A DNA stretch of 64,000 nt from Rhodomicrobium sp. R_RK_3 (GTDB taxonomy: Bacteria; Pseudomonadota; Alphaproteobacteria; Rhizobiales; Rhodomicrobiaceae), in contig NZ_MWLK01000013.1 in the NCBI RefSeq assembly GCF_002198715.1, forward strand, positions 95,485 through 159,484, given 5' to 3'. The number at the start of each line of letters is the position of its first letter. The first letter of the stretch is position 1. Positions 18,497 to 25,383 of this stretch are shown piece after piece. The notes under the pieces were generated by a model. It searched no databases and was not told the DNA's origin. It saw nothing but the letters and a program-made list of their open reading frames with translations. The translations under genes and the position numbers were made by a program.

Positions 18497-19867
18497 ATGG
18501 CCACATCCTTCGCCGATGCCATCAGCCGCTTCACCCGCTCGCCCGGCTTCAAATTCTTCCTGGTCGCCGGCCTCATCCTCTTGCTGACCATCCCGCTCGC
18601 CTTGATCTGGCTGCTGGTTTCGGAACGCGAGGCGCGCTCGCGCGGCGTGGCGCTGGAAATCGCGGGCCAGTTCGGCGGCGAGCAGCGCATCATCGGCCCT
18701 CTGCTGATCGTGCCTTATTCCGTCACCATCACCCGCGTGCGCAACGACAAGAGCGTCGAGGACACCGAAACCCGCTACGCCGTCTTCCTGCCGGATGATT
18801 TTGCCGCCGAAGGCGAGGCCAAGTCCGAGGTGCGCCGCCGCTCGATCTATGACGTGACGGTTTACTCTGGGCGCGTGAAGCTGACGGGCCGCTTCGCCGC
18901 GCCCGACATCCGCCTCGTCGATCCGGACGCCGCCACCGTGCGCTGGCGCGACGCCTTCCTGTCGCTCGGCCTCAGCGATGTGTCCGGGCTGAAGGAAGCC
19001 GCCGCCATCACGCTAGACGGCGCGCGCCGCATCGCCTTCGAGCCGAGCGCCGGCCTGCCGAGCAACGTCACGCCGGGGCTGAACGCAAGGCTGTTTCCCG
19101 TCGATGCCTCGGTCGATCAGCCGCCCGCCGCCTTCAGCTTCGAGACAGAGCTGGTTTTCAACGGCTCCTCCTCGCTGACCATCGCGCCGATCGGGCGGGA
19201 GACCCGCATCACCCTGGCCTCGGACTGGCGGCATCCGTCCTTCGTCGGCGCCTTCCTTCCCGACAGGCGCGAAATCCGCAATGACGGCTTCAACGCGACC
19301 TGGCGCATTCCGCATCTGGCCCGCAGCGTGCCGCAAGCCTGGCGCGTCGATGCCAATGCCACCATGGGCATCCATAACAGCCTCGCGATGGCGGCCTCGG
19401 GCGTGAATTTCTACGTGCCGGTCGACTATTACGACCTCGTTAACCGCGCCGCCAAATACGGGCTGATGTTCCTCGCCGTCGCCTTCTTCGCCGTGCTGGT
19501 GCTCGAGCTGACCTCGGGCCGGCGCGTCCATCCGGTGCAATATGTCTTCGTCGGCGTGGCAATGATCCTGTTCTACGTGCTGCTGCTCAGCTTTGCCGAA
19601 CATATCGGCTTCACCGCCGCCTATCTGATCGCATCCGTGGCGACCGGCGGCATGTTGTCGCTTTACGTCGGCAAATCGCTGCATAGCAGCATCCGCGGTC
19701 TGGTTATGCTATGCGTCTTTCTTATTCTATACGGGCTGCTATATCTCATTCTGCGCCTTGAGGATTACGCCATGCTGGCGGGAGCGGTCGCCGGCTTCGT
19801 CATGCTGACGGTGACCATGTTCGCGACCTTGCGGGTGAACTGGTCGGGCGAGGCGGCACAGACTTGA
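18497..19867 (+). CDS. creD: inner membrane protein CreD
   Basis: A 456-residue CreD-family protein. One membrane helix at residues 20-42 is followed by a large periplasmic domain (GGEQRIIGPLLIVPYS, RRSIYDVTVYSG, FVGAFLPDRREI, VDYYDLVNRAAKYG). A C-terminal group of about five helices follows. In gamma-proteobacteria CreD belongs to the CreBC regulon and is linked to envelope integrity and colicin/beta-lactam response; here no creBC is adjacent. It lies 25 bases upstream of sdhB, so the two may be co-transcribed by chance of location. Confidence 0.9.
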   Translation: MATSFADAISRFTRSPGFKFFLVAGLILLLTIPLALIWLLVSEREARSRGVALEIAGQFGGEQRIIGPLLIVPYSVTITRVRNDKSVEDTETRYAVFLPDDFAAEGEAKSEVRRRSIYDVTVYSGRVKLTGRFAAPDIRLVDPDAATVRWRDAFLSLGLSDVSGLKEAAAITLDGARRIAFEPSAGLPSNVTPGLNARLFPVDASVDQPPAAFSFETELVFNGSSSLTIAPIGRETRITLASDWRHPSFVGAFLPDRREIRNDGFNATWRIPHLARSVPQAWRVDANATMGIHNSLAMAASGVNFYVPVDYYDLVNRAAKYGLMFLAVAFFAVLVLELTSGRRVHPVQYVFVGVAMILFYVLLLSFAEHIGFTAAYLIASVATGGMLSLYVGKSLHSSIRGLVMLCVFLILYGLLYLILRLEDYAMLAGAVAGFVMLTVTMFATLRVNWSGEAAQT

Positions 19868-19892
19868 ACGGGGCGGCTGACGGAACAGGCAT

Positions 19893-20678
19893 ATGGTAGA
19901 ACTCGCACTTCCCAAAAATTCTACGATCGGCAAGGGCAAGAGCTGGAACGCCCCCGAAAAGGGCGGCAAGGGGCGCTGGAAAGAATTCCGCGTCTATCGC
20001 TGGAACCCAGATGACGGCGAGAACCCGCATATCGACAGCTATCACCTCGATCTCGCCGAGACCGGGCCGATGGTTCTCGACGCCATCATCAAGATCAAGA
20101 ACGAGATCGACCCGACGCTGGCCTTCCGCCGCTCCTGCCGCGAAGGCATTTGCGGCTCCTGTGCCATGAATATCGACGGCACCAACACGCTCGCCTGCAC
20201 CAAGGCCATCGACGAAATCGGCGGTTCGGTGAACATCTACCCGCTGCCGCATATGCAGGTGGTGAAGGACCTTGTGCCGGACCTCACCAATTTCTACGCC
20301 CAGCACCGCTCCATCGAGCCCTGGCTGAAGACCGAAAGCCCGGCGCCGGAGAAGGAATGGAAGCAGTCGCGCGAGGACCGCGAAAAGCTCGACGGCCACT
20401 ACGAGTGCATCCTGTGCGCCTGCTGCTCGGCCGGCTGCCCCTCCTATTGGTGGAACAGCGACCGCTTTCTCGGACCCGCCGCGCTGCTGCAGGCCGACCG
20501 CTGGGTGGTCGACAGCCGCGACGAGGCAACCGGCGAACGGCTCGACAATCTGGAAGACCCCTTCCGCCTTTACCGCTGCCACACCATTTTGAATTGCGCT
20601 CAGGTCTGCCCGAAGGGTCTCAACCCCGGCAAGGCGATCGCCGAGCTCAAGAAGAAACTGGTGGAGCGCCGCGTCTAA
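19893..20678 (+). CDS. sdhB: succinate dehydrogenase iron-sulfur subunit
   Basis: The 261-residue protein has all three cluster-binding blocks: [16 protein letters not shown] with a following CT for the [2Fe-2S] centre, [16 protein letters not shown] for [4Fe-4S], and [18 protein letters not shown] for [3Fe-4S]. It carries electrons from SdhA to the membrane quinone site. The N-terminus has a 20-residue extension before the ferredoxin fold. It is separated from sdhCDA by four unrelated genes, two of them on the opposite strand, so it must have its own promoter or share that of creD. Confidence 0.97.
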   Translation: MVELALPKNSTIGKGKSWNAPEKGGKGRWKEFRVYRWNPDDGENPHIDSYHLDLAETGPMVLDAIIKIKNEIDPTLAFRRSCREGICGSCAMNIDGTNTLACTKAIDEIGGSVNIYPLPHMQVVKDLVPDLTNFYAQHRSIEPWLKTESPAPEKEWKQSREDREKLDGHYECILCACCSAGCPSYWWNSDRFLGPAALLQADRWVVDSRDEATGERLDNLEDPFRLYRCHTILNCAQVCPKGLNPGKAIAELKKKLVERRV

Positions 20679-20698
20679 GGCGCTCGAGCGAGAGCGCC

Positions 20699-21094
20699 AT
20701 GTCAGCCCAGGAACCAAGGTCGCTGGAGGAATTTCAGATCGCCGCGCAGGAGGTCTGGGACGGCCTGCCGGCGACCTTCCGCGACGTCGTCGGCAATCTC
20801 AGCATCCACATCCGGGACTTTGCCGACCGCGATACGCTCGACCGGATGCGCATCCGCAACGAGTATAATCTGCTCGGCCTTTATCACGGCATCGGCCTGC
20901 CCTTCAAATCCACCTGGGACGTGCCGCACGGGCCCGACATGATCTTCCTCTACCGCATCCCGATCCTGGCCTTCGCGCATACCGACAGGCAGCCGGTGCG
21001 CGATGTCATCGCCCATGTGCTGATCCACGAGATCGGCCACCATTTCGGCTTCTCCGACGACGACATGCACGCCATCGAAGCGGCGACGCCGTGA
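20699..21094 (+). CDS. small zincin-like metallopeptidase family protein
   Basis: The 131-residue product starts at ATG 20699. It has the HExxH-type motif HEIGHHFGFSDDDMH near its C-terminus, a block conserved in a small proteobacterial family of possible Zn peptidases (COG3824-like). No signal peptide. It starts 20 bases after sdhB and its stop overlaps the GTG start of the next gene (GTGA), so these two are translationally coupled. Its substrate is unknown. Confidence 0.85.
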   Translation: MSAQEPRSLEEFQIAAQEVWDGLPATFRDVVGNLSIHIRDFADRDTLDRMRIRNEYNLLGLYHGIGLPFKSTWDVPHGPDMIFLYRIPILAFAHTDRQPVRDVIAHVLIHEIGHHFGFSDDDMHAIEAATP

Positions 21095-21663
21095 CGGCCG
21101 CGCCGAAAGGTCCCGGACGCCCGACCGCTTTGCGCGCCTTGCTGGCCGCCGCCGCTTTCGTGCTGCTGCTCGCCGGCGCGGCGGGCTTGGCGCGGGTGCT
21201 GCAATTCGCCTATGCGACGCCGACGGTCAGCGAATATCTGGAGCATCTCGGGGGCGCGGGGACGGTCGTGCCGGCCGGCGAACTCACCTATGACGGCCAC
21301 AATTTCCGCTGCGGCCGTTTCCCGACCGTGCTCAACGCCAAGCTCAACGATTACGGCGCCGCCTATTTCGGCTTCGTGCTGCTCAACCCGGACCGCTTCG
21401 CCACCATGTCTCCGATGGTGAAGCGGTACGCCTATGCGCATGAATGCGGCCACCAATATGTCGGCTATGACGAAGGCGAGGCCGATTGCTATGCCATCCG
21501 CCGCGGCCGCCGCGAGGGTTGGCTGGACAGGGCAGCGCTTGAGGAGATTTGCGGCTTCATCAGCCGCTCCAAGGGCGACGCCGTGCACGCCTTCGGCGTC
21601 CGGCGCTGCGAGATGATGAAGCTGTGTTTCGCGCGATCACGGCCGGGGCGGGAGCCGCTATGA
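21091..21663 (+). CDS. membrane-anchored protein with HExxH-like motif
   Basis: The start is a GTG at 21091 overlapping the previous stop. The 190-residue product has one N-terminal membrane helix (residues 14-38) and a domain containing YAHECGHQYVGYDEGEADCYA. This places two histidines, a glutamate and a downstream acidic residue in a metallopeptidase-like arrangement, plus six cysteines. With the preceding gene this makes two different zincin-like genes in tandem. Activity is inferred only from the motif. Its 3' end overlaps the convergent DUF1697 gene by 6 bases. Confidence 0.75.
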   Translation: MTAAPKGPGRPTALRALLAAAAFVLLLAGAAGLARVLQFAYATPTVSEYLEHLGGAGTVVPAGELTYDGHNFRCGRFPTVLNAKLNDYGAAYFGFVLLNPDRFATMSPMVKRYAYAHECGHQYVGYDEGEADCYAIRRGRREGWLDRAALEEICGFISRSKGDAVHAFGVRRCEMMKLCFARSRPGREPL

Positions 21664-22203
21664 CGCCGCGCGCGCTGCCTCGGCAATCTTCAGTATAGTG
21701 TTCCAGTTGCGCCCCGTGCCACGGCATCCGATCTTCTTCTCGATCAGCCCGATGGTCAGCTTCGAACGGCCGATGCCGTCCGGATAGGTGATGTAGAGCT
21801 GCGCGCCGTCCGCCTTGACGATTTCGCGCCCCTGGATCGCGGCATTCAACTCGGCGACCGCGCTTTTAGGAGCGGTCCCCTTGAGCGGCATCACCACCAG
21901 ATGGCTTGGATCGCTCTCGGCTTCGTCGGGAAAGGGATTAGCGGCGACGATCCCATCCCATTCCGCAGCACTGCGGAGGAGGATGTCGGTCTTCAGCCCT
22001 AGCTCCGCCGCGACCGCCTTTTCCAGTTCGGCCTCCAACGCCTGCCCGCCATGCGCGGCGCTGAAGACGACGTTACCCGTTTGCAGCACCGTCCGCGCAT
22101 CCTCATAGCCGAGGCCGGCGAAGACCTTTCGAAGGTCGGCCATTGGGAGCTTCGTCCGCCCCCCGACATTGACGGCGCGCAACAATGCGATCTGGATGGT
22201 CAT
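21658..22203 (-). CDS. DUF1697 family protein
   Basis: A 181-residue protein of the DUF1697 family. The typical opening ALLRAVNVGGRTKLPMADLR is followed by LQTGNVVFSA, the LRSAAEWDGIVAANPFPD block and LYITYPDGIGRSKLT. The C-terminus GTGRNWNTILKIAEA is also characteristic. These soluble proteins have no established function. It lies 10 bases after the slipin gene on the same strand and may be co-transcribed with it. Confidence 0.93.
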   Translation of the reverse strand: MTIQIALLRAVNVGGRTKLPMADLRKVFAGLGYEDARTVLQTGNVVFSAAHGGQALEAELEKAVAAELGLKTDILLRSAAEWDGIVAANPFPDEAESDPSHLVVMPLKGTAPKSAVAELNAAIQGREIVKADGAQLYITYPDGIGRSKLTIGLIEKKIGCRGTGRNWNTILKIAEAARAAS

Positions 22204-22212
22204 CGCGCCATC

Positions 22213-23388
22213 TCAGCCATTGACCTTCGGCGGCAGGGTCTCTGCCTCGATCGTGTAGAGCTTGCTGAGCAGCGCTTCGAAGCCGCCGCCCTGATTGCCG
22301 GTATGCAGATCGATCCGGCCGACCTTTTCGACCAGCTTCTCCAGCGCCTCCAGCTCCTTCAGACGCAGCAGAAGCGGATTGTTCTCCATCAGCTTGGCCG
22401 TGTTCAGCAGCGAGCGCGTCGCCGCCGTCTCCTCCTGGCGGCGGATCAGATTAGCTTTCGCGACACGCTCGGCCTCGACCACCTTGTTCAGCAACTCGCG
22501 GATGTCGCCCGGCAAGATCACATCCTTGACGCCGATCTCGCCGACCTCGGCGCCGAGCACGCGCACCCGTTCGGTTACGAACTCGCGCACCTCGCGGTCG
22601 ATCGCATCGCGGGCGGCGAGGATGTCATCGAGCGTGCGGGTCGCGACCGCCTCGCGGATGGCGAATTGCACCAGCCGGTAGAGCGTGTTGCCCAGATCGC
22701 CGGTCGATGTCGCGGCCAGTACCGGGTCGGTCACCTTGTAGAAGGCCGTCAGCGTGACGCGGATGGCGACGCGGTCCTTGGTCAAAATCTCCTGAGCCGT
22801 CACCTCGAGCGGCTGCGGGCGCAGATCGATCTTCGGCAGCCGGACGGCGCGGCCGACGGCCCAAAAGGCGTGCCGCCCCGGCCCGAGCCGTTCCTTCAGC
22901 TCGCCATCGACGATCAGCAGCGCCGCCTCATGCGCCTCGACCACCGCCTGCACGATCACCCCGGCGCGGGCCGCGTCGACCTTGTTCAGATGCTGCCTGG
23001 CGACGCGGAAATCCTCGGCGGTCTCGATGCGCTCGACCTCGACCTTGGTCAGCGTCTTCCAGAAGGCGCGGGTGGTGTTGGGCAACACCAGATGTTTGGG
23101 GTCGCCATCGAAGGAGACGAGGGCGACCTGCGTCGGTCCGGCCTGCACGATCTCGAAATGCTCGGCAGCGAATTCCGGATGCGCCTTGGCGAGCATCAAG
23201 GCGCGCTCGGCCGGGATTTCGGCGCGCACGACCTTGACGATTTCTGCGGCGAGTTCGTGGCCCGGATCAAAGGCGCTGTACTTGCCAGGCCCGACCAGCT
23301 TCACGAAACGGCCCTCGCGCGTGAGAAAGGCGCGCTCATCGTCCTTAAGGATGACCTCAAAGCTGAACCAATTGCGCTGGACCGTCAT
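22213..23388 (-). CDS. slipin (SPFH/stomatin-like) protein without a membrane anchor
   Basis: I take the start at 23388 (MTVQRNW) with GGGAGGG just upstream; the longer frame has no support. The 391-residue protein has the SPFH/band-7 domain around residues 165-310 (DLRPQPLEVTAQEILTKDRVAI, YRLVQFAIREAVATRTLDDI, VRVLGAEVGEIGVKDVILP). Before it are about 160 residues that look like two repeats of the small SPFH-leader fold (GRFVKLVGPGKYSAF, then ERLGPGRHAFW). No transmembrane or signal segment is visible, unlike classical stomatins. SPFH proteins form membrane-scaffold rings; this one may bind membranes through a partner. Confidence 0.88.
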   Translation of the reverse strand: MTVQRNWFSFEVILKDDERAFLTREGRFVKLVGPGKYSAFDPGHELAAEIVKVVRAEIPAERALMLAKAHPEFAAEHFEIVQAGPTQVALVSFDGDPKHLVLPNTTRAFWKTLTKVEVERIETAEDFRVARQHLNKVDAARAGVIVQAVVEAHEAALLIVDGELKERLGPGRHAFWAVGRAVRLPKIDLRPQPLEVTAQEILTKDRVAIRVTLTAFYKVTDPVLAATSTGDLGNTLYRLVQFAIREAVATRTLDDILAARDAIDREVREFVTERVRVLGAEVGEIGVKDVILPGDIRELLNKVVEAERVAKANLIRRQEETAATRSLLNTAKLMENNPLLLRLKELEALEKLVEKVGRIDLHTGNQGGGFEALLSKLYTIEAETLPPKVNG

Positions 23389-23596
23389 CGTGCCCTCCCC
23401 CGAAGTGCAAGCTGCAGAGATTAATAGGCGAATGATCAATGCCGCCGCAATGCCCGCGTCGAGGGAAACTCCGATATGAGAAGCAAAGGATGCCGGCGGC
23501 CGCCCACGACGAGATCGCGGACCGGGGTTTGAGCGAGCCGGCGCCACCATCCGCGTCAGGTTGCGGCCACGGATCGCTCCCGAAGGAGGTCCCCGT

Positions 23597-23714
23597 GCCG
23601 GAGCCTGGGCTCAGGCTTTGCCGGCGGGCGGTATCCGCCCCGGCGCAGAGCGCCTCGCCGCTTGCCTCACCTTCGGCCGGAGCCTCTAGCAAGGCGGGGA
23701 AGCCGCCGGCTTCC
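23597..23714. other. cluster of four strong short-loop hairpins (possible structured RNA)
   Basis: Four near-perfect hairpins are packed together. 23597-23625 has GCCGG-AGCCTG arms with a GGCT loop and a 3-base bulge. 23626-23640 has GGGCGG/CCGCCC with loop TAT. 23642-23654 has GGCGC/GCGCC with loop AGA. 23698-23714 has GGAAGCC/GGCTTCC with loop GCC. On the minus strand they lie directly downstream of the tRNA-like pair. The sequence does not match tmRNA, RNase P, 4.5S or 6S RNA signatures I know. Confidence 0.45.
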
Positions 23715-23737
23715 TCTCGATGTGCTTTCGCTTTACA

Positions 23738-23810
23738 GGCGAATTGACTTGGGGATTGAACCCAAAACCGTCGGAACCTAAATCCGATGCTCTACCCTTG
23801 AGCTAGTCCA
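23738..23810 (-). tRNA. tRNA-like sequence with anticodon UAG, degenerate acceptor
   Basis: Read on the minus strand: D stem GCTC/GAGC, anticodon stem TCGGA/TCCGA with a 7-base loop TTTAGGT (anticodon UAG), 5-base variable region, T stem TTGGG/CCCAA with loop TTCAATC. The acceptor is imperfect (five of seven pairs, overlapping the CCA of the upstream copy) and no CCA is encoded. A UAG anticodon would read the Leu codon CUA, but leucine tRNAs normally have a long variable arm, so this is probably a degraded or unusual tRNA. Confidence 0.45.
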
Positions 23811-23882
23811 TGGTGGAGCTGAAGAGATTCGAACCCTCGACCCTCTGGCAGTCCAGATGCTCTACCCCTGAGCTACAGCCCC
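23811..23882 (-). tRNA. tRNA-Ala-like sequence lacking a normal anticodon loop
   Basis: A 72-base tRNA-like fold with encoded CCA. The acceptor GGGGCTG pairs with CAGCTCC over all seven positions, including a G3-U70 pair, the key identity element of alanine tRNAs. D stem GCTC/GAGC, T stem GAGGG/CTCTT (two wobble pairs) and T loop TTCGAAT are intact. The anticodon arm is TCTGG-ACTG-CCAGA: a 4-base loop, so three bases short and no readable anticodon. Either a pseudogene or a tRNA-like RNA not used in decoding. Confidence 0.55.
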
Positions 23883-24012
23883 GAATGCCGATCGTGCGGA
23901 ACACGCCGCCGCAAAGCGGTGCGCGCCGGCCGGGACCTGAAGCCCGGACCCAAGGCGTCGATCAGCCCGGCGATCATAATGCAGAGGATAGGAAATGGAA
24001 GCGCAGAGCGCG

Positions 24013-24309
24013 TCAGGGCTGAGGATCGGGCTTCGCATCCGAATGGCCCAGGTCCCGTTCCGGCGCGATGCGGTCGCGCAGACGCTGCTTGACCTCCTTC
24101 AGCTCCGGAAACCGCCCTTCGGCCTTGCGCGACCAGAACACCTCGCCGCCGAGCCGCAGCTCGAACACACCGCCGGTGCCGGGGATCAGCGTCACGCCGC
24201 CAAGCTCGTCCTCGAACGTGGTCAACAATTCCTGCGCGGTCCAGCCTGCGCGCAGCAGCCAGCGGCATTGCCGGCAATATTCGATCTCAACAATCGGCAA
24301 ACCGGACAT
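24013..24309 (-). CDS. SelT/SelW/SelH (Rdx) family protein, cysteine form
   Basis: I take the start at 24309 (MSGLPIVEIEYC), preceded by an AAGGGGA ribosome-binding site. The 98-residue product opens with the thioredoxin-like family signature EIEYCRQCRWLLRAGW, a CxxC in which selenoprotein W homologues have CxxU. GGVFELRLGGEVFWSRK and FPELKEVKQRLRD are also typical. These proteins are thought to be thiol-redox factors in the cytoplasm. The tail (ERDLGHSDAKPDPQP) is a short extension. Confidence 0.9.
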   Translation of the reverse strand: MSGLPIVEIEYCRQCRWLLRAGWTAQELLTTFEDELGGVTLIPGTGGVFELRLGGEVFWSRKAEGRFPELKEVKQRLRDRIAPERDLGHSDAKPDPQP

Positions 24310-24627
24310 CGGCGTCCCCTTGTCAAAAATTTCGTTCCCCGGACAGGCATCGCAAGGCCCGGCTAAGGGTTTCACCCTATTAGAGGATCATGTTGGATTC
24401 GCTGCAAAGACATTGAAGCCGCAAGAACGGCGCTATAGAACTTGCCGGATCCGTGATTTGACCCTGCGACAATCCATCGCCGCTCAACACACCTTATTGG
24501 CGAAATTGCCATCGGGAGTGCACGTTCCAGATTTAACATAACCATAGGCCACATTCGTTTTCCCCCCGAGATCTTCGCGACGGAGGCTATTCTGTCCATA
24601 TCAAGCAACGAATTTGCGAGCTGGCCC
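24310..24627. other. intergenic region upstream of the trehalose operon
   Basis: About 318 bases between divergent genes. It is less GC-rich than the flanks and should carry the promoters of otsB and the SelW-like gene. I see no gene, no convincing -35/-10 pair and no GGAAC-type stress-sigma motif at usable spacing. Confidence 0.5.
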
Positions 24628-25383
24628 ATGGCTCTTCCGGATCCGTCCGACCCTGAACGCCTCGCCTTCTTCTTCGACTTCGACGGCACGCTGGCCGATA
24701 TCGTCGAACGCCCGGAAGCCGTCGAGGTGACGCAGGAGACGCGGGAGACGCTGGCGCGGCTGCGCGGCGTCATGCATGGCGCCGTTGCCATCATCACCGG
24801 GCGGGACATCGGCTCCGTCGATCACTTCCTCGCCCCGCTCAATCTGCCGGTCGCCGGCGTGCACGGCCTCTCCCGGCGCGACGCCACCGGCCATACGCAC
24901 CGGCCCGATTTCAACGGCGCGGCGCTGTCCGCCATCGAAGCCGCCCTGCGCCCGCTGGTCGAGCGCGAAAAGGGGCTGCTTTTGGAACTCAAACAGGGCG
25001 CGGTGGCGTTGCACTACCGGCAGCGCCCCGAGCTCGAGGCGGTGTGCCGCGAGGCGATGGCGAGCGCGGCGGCCGGATGTGCCGACATCACGCTGAAGCC
25101 GGGCAAAATGGTCATCGAGGCCGTCGGCCATCGCAGCGGCAAGGGCGCGGCGATCGACAGCTTCCTCCAGGAGGAGCCGTTTCGCGGGCGCGTACCGGTC
25201 TTTGTCGGCGACGACCTGACGGACGAGGACGGTTTTGTGCTGGTCAATGGACGCGGCGGCATTTCCATCAAGGTCGGCCATGGCGACACCTCCGCGCTCT
25301 ACCGCGTCGAGGGCCGCGAGGCGCTGCTGGCCTGGCTTGAAACCATCATCGAAAAAATAGGAACGGCCCGTGAGCACTCTTGA
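24628..25383 (+). CDS. otsB: trehalose-6-phosphate phosphatase
   Basis: The 251-residue HAD-superfamily enzyme has the nucleophile motif DFDGTL at 17-22, the loop IITGRDIGSVD, the cap-domain region AGVHGLSRRD and the Mg-binding motif VFVGDDLTDEDGF. It converts trehalose-6-phosphate to trehalose, an osmo- and desiccation protectant. It is the first gene of a four-gene operon: its last 14 bases overlap the GTG start of the GH15 gene at 25370. Confidence 0.95.
   Translation: MALPDPSDPERLAFFFDFDGTLADIVERPEAVEVTQETRETLARLRGVMHGAVAIITGRDIGSVDHFLAPLNLPVAGVHGLSRRDATGHTHRPDFNGAALSAIEAALRPLVEREKGLLLELKQGAVALHYRQRPELEAVCREAMASAAAGCADITLKPGKMVIEAVGHRSGKGAAIDSFLQEEPFRGRVPVFVGDDLTDEDGFVLVNGRGGISIKVGHGDTSALYRVEGREALLAWLETIIEKIGTAREHS

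Larger units (their letters stand above)
23389..24012. other. 624-base non-coding stretch with hairpins and tRNA-like sequences
   Basis: I see no credible protein gene here: open frames on both strands overlap and lack domains. From left to right it holds a cluster of short-loop hairpins (23597-23714) and two adjoining tRNA-like sequences on the minus strand (23738-23810 and 23811-23882). The rest to 24012 holds nothing I recognise. Confidence 0.65.

Noticed and set aside
23439..23747. Possible 102-residue plus-strand protein in the hairpin/tRNA-like region.
   Set aside because: Pro/Ser/Ala composition follows the hairpin sequence; no ribosome-binding site or domain, and an overlapping frame on the other strand is just as long.
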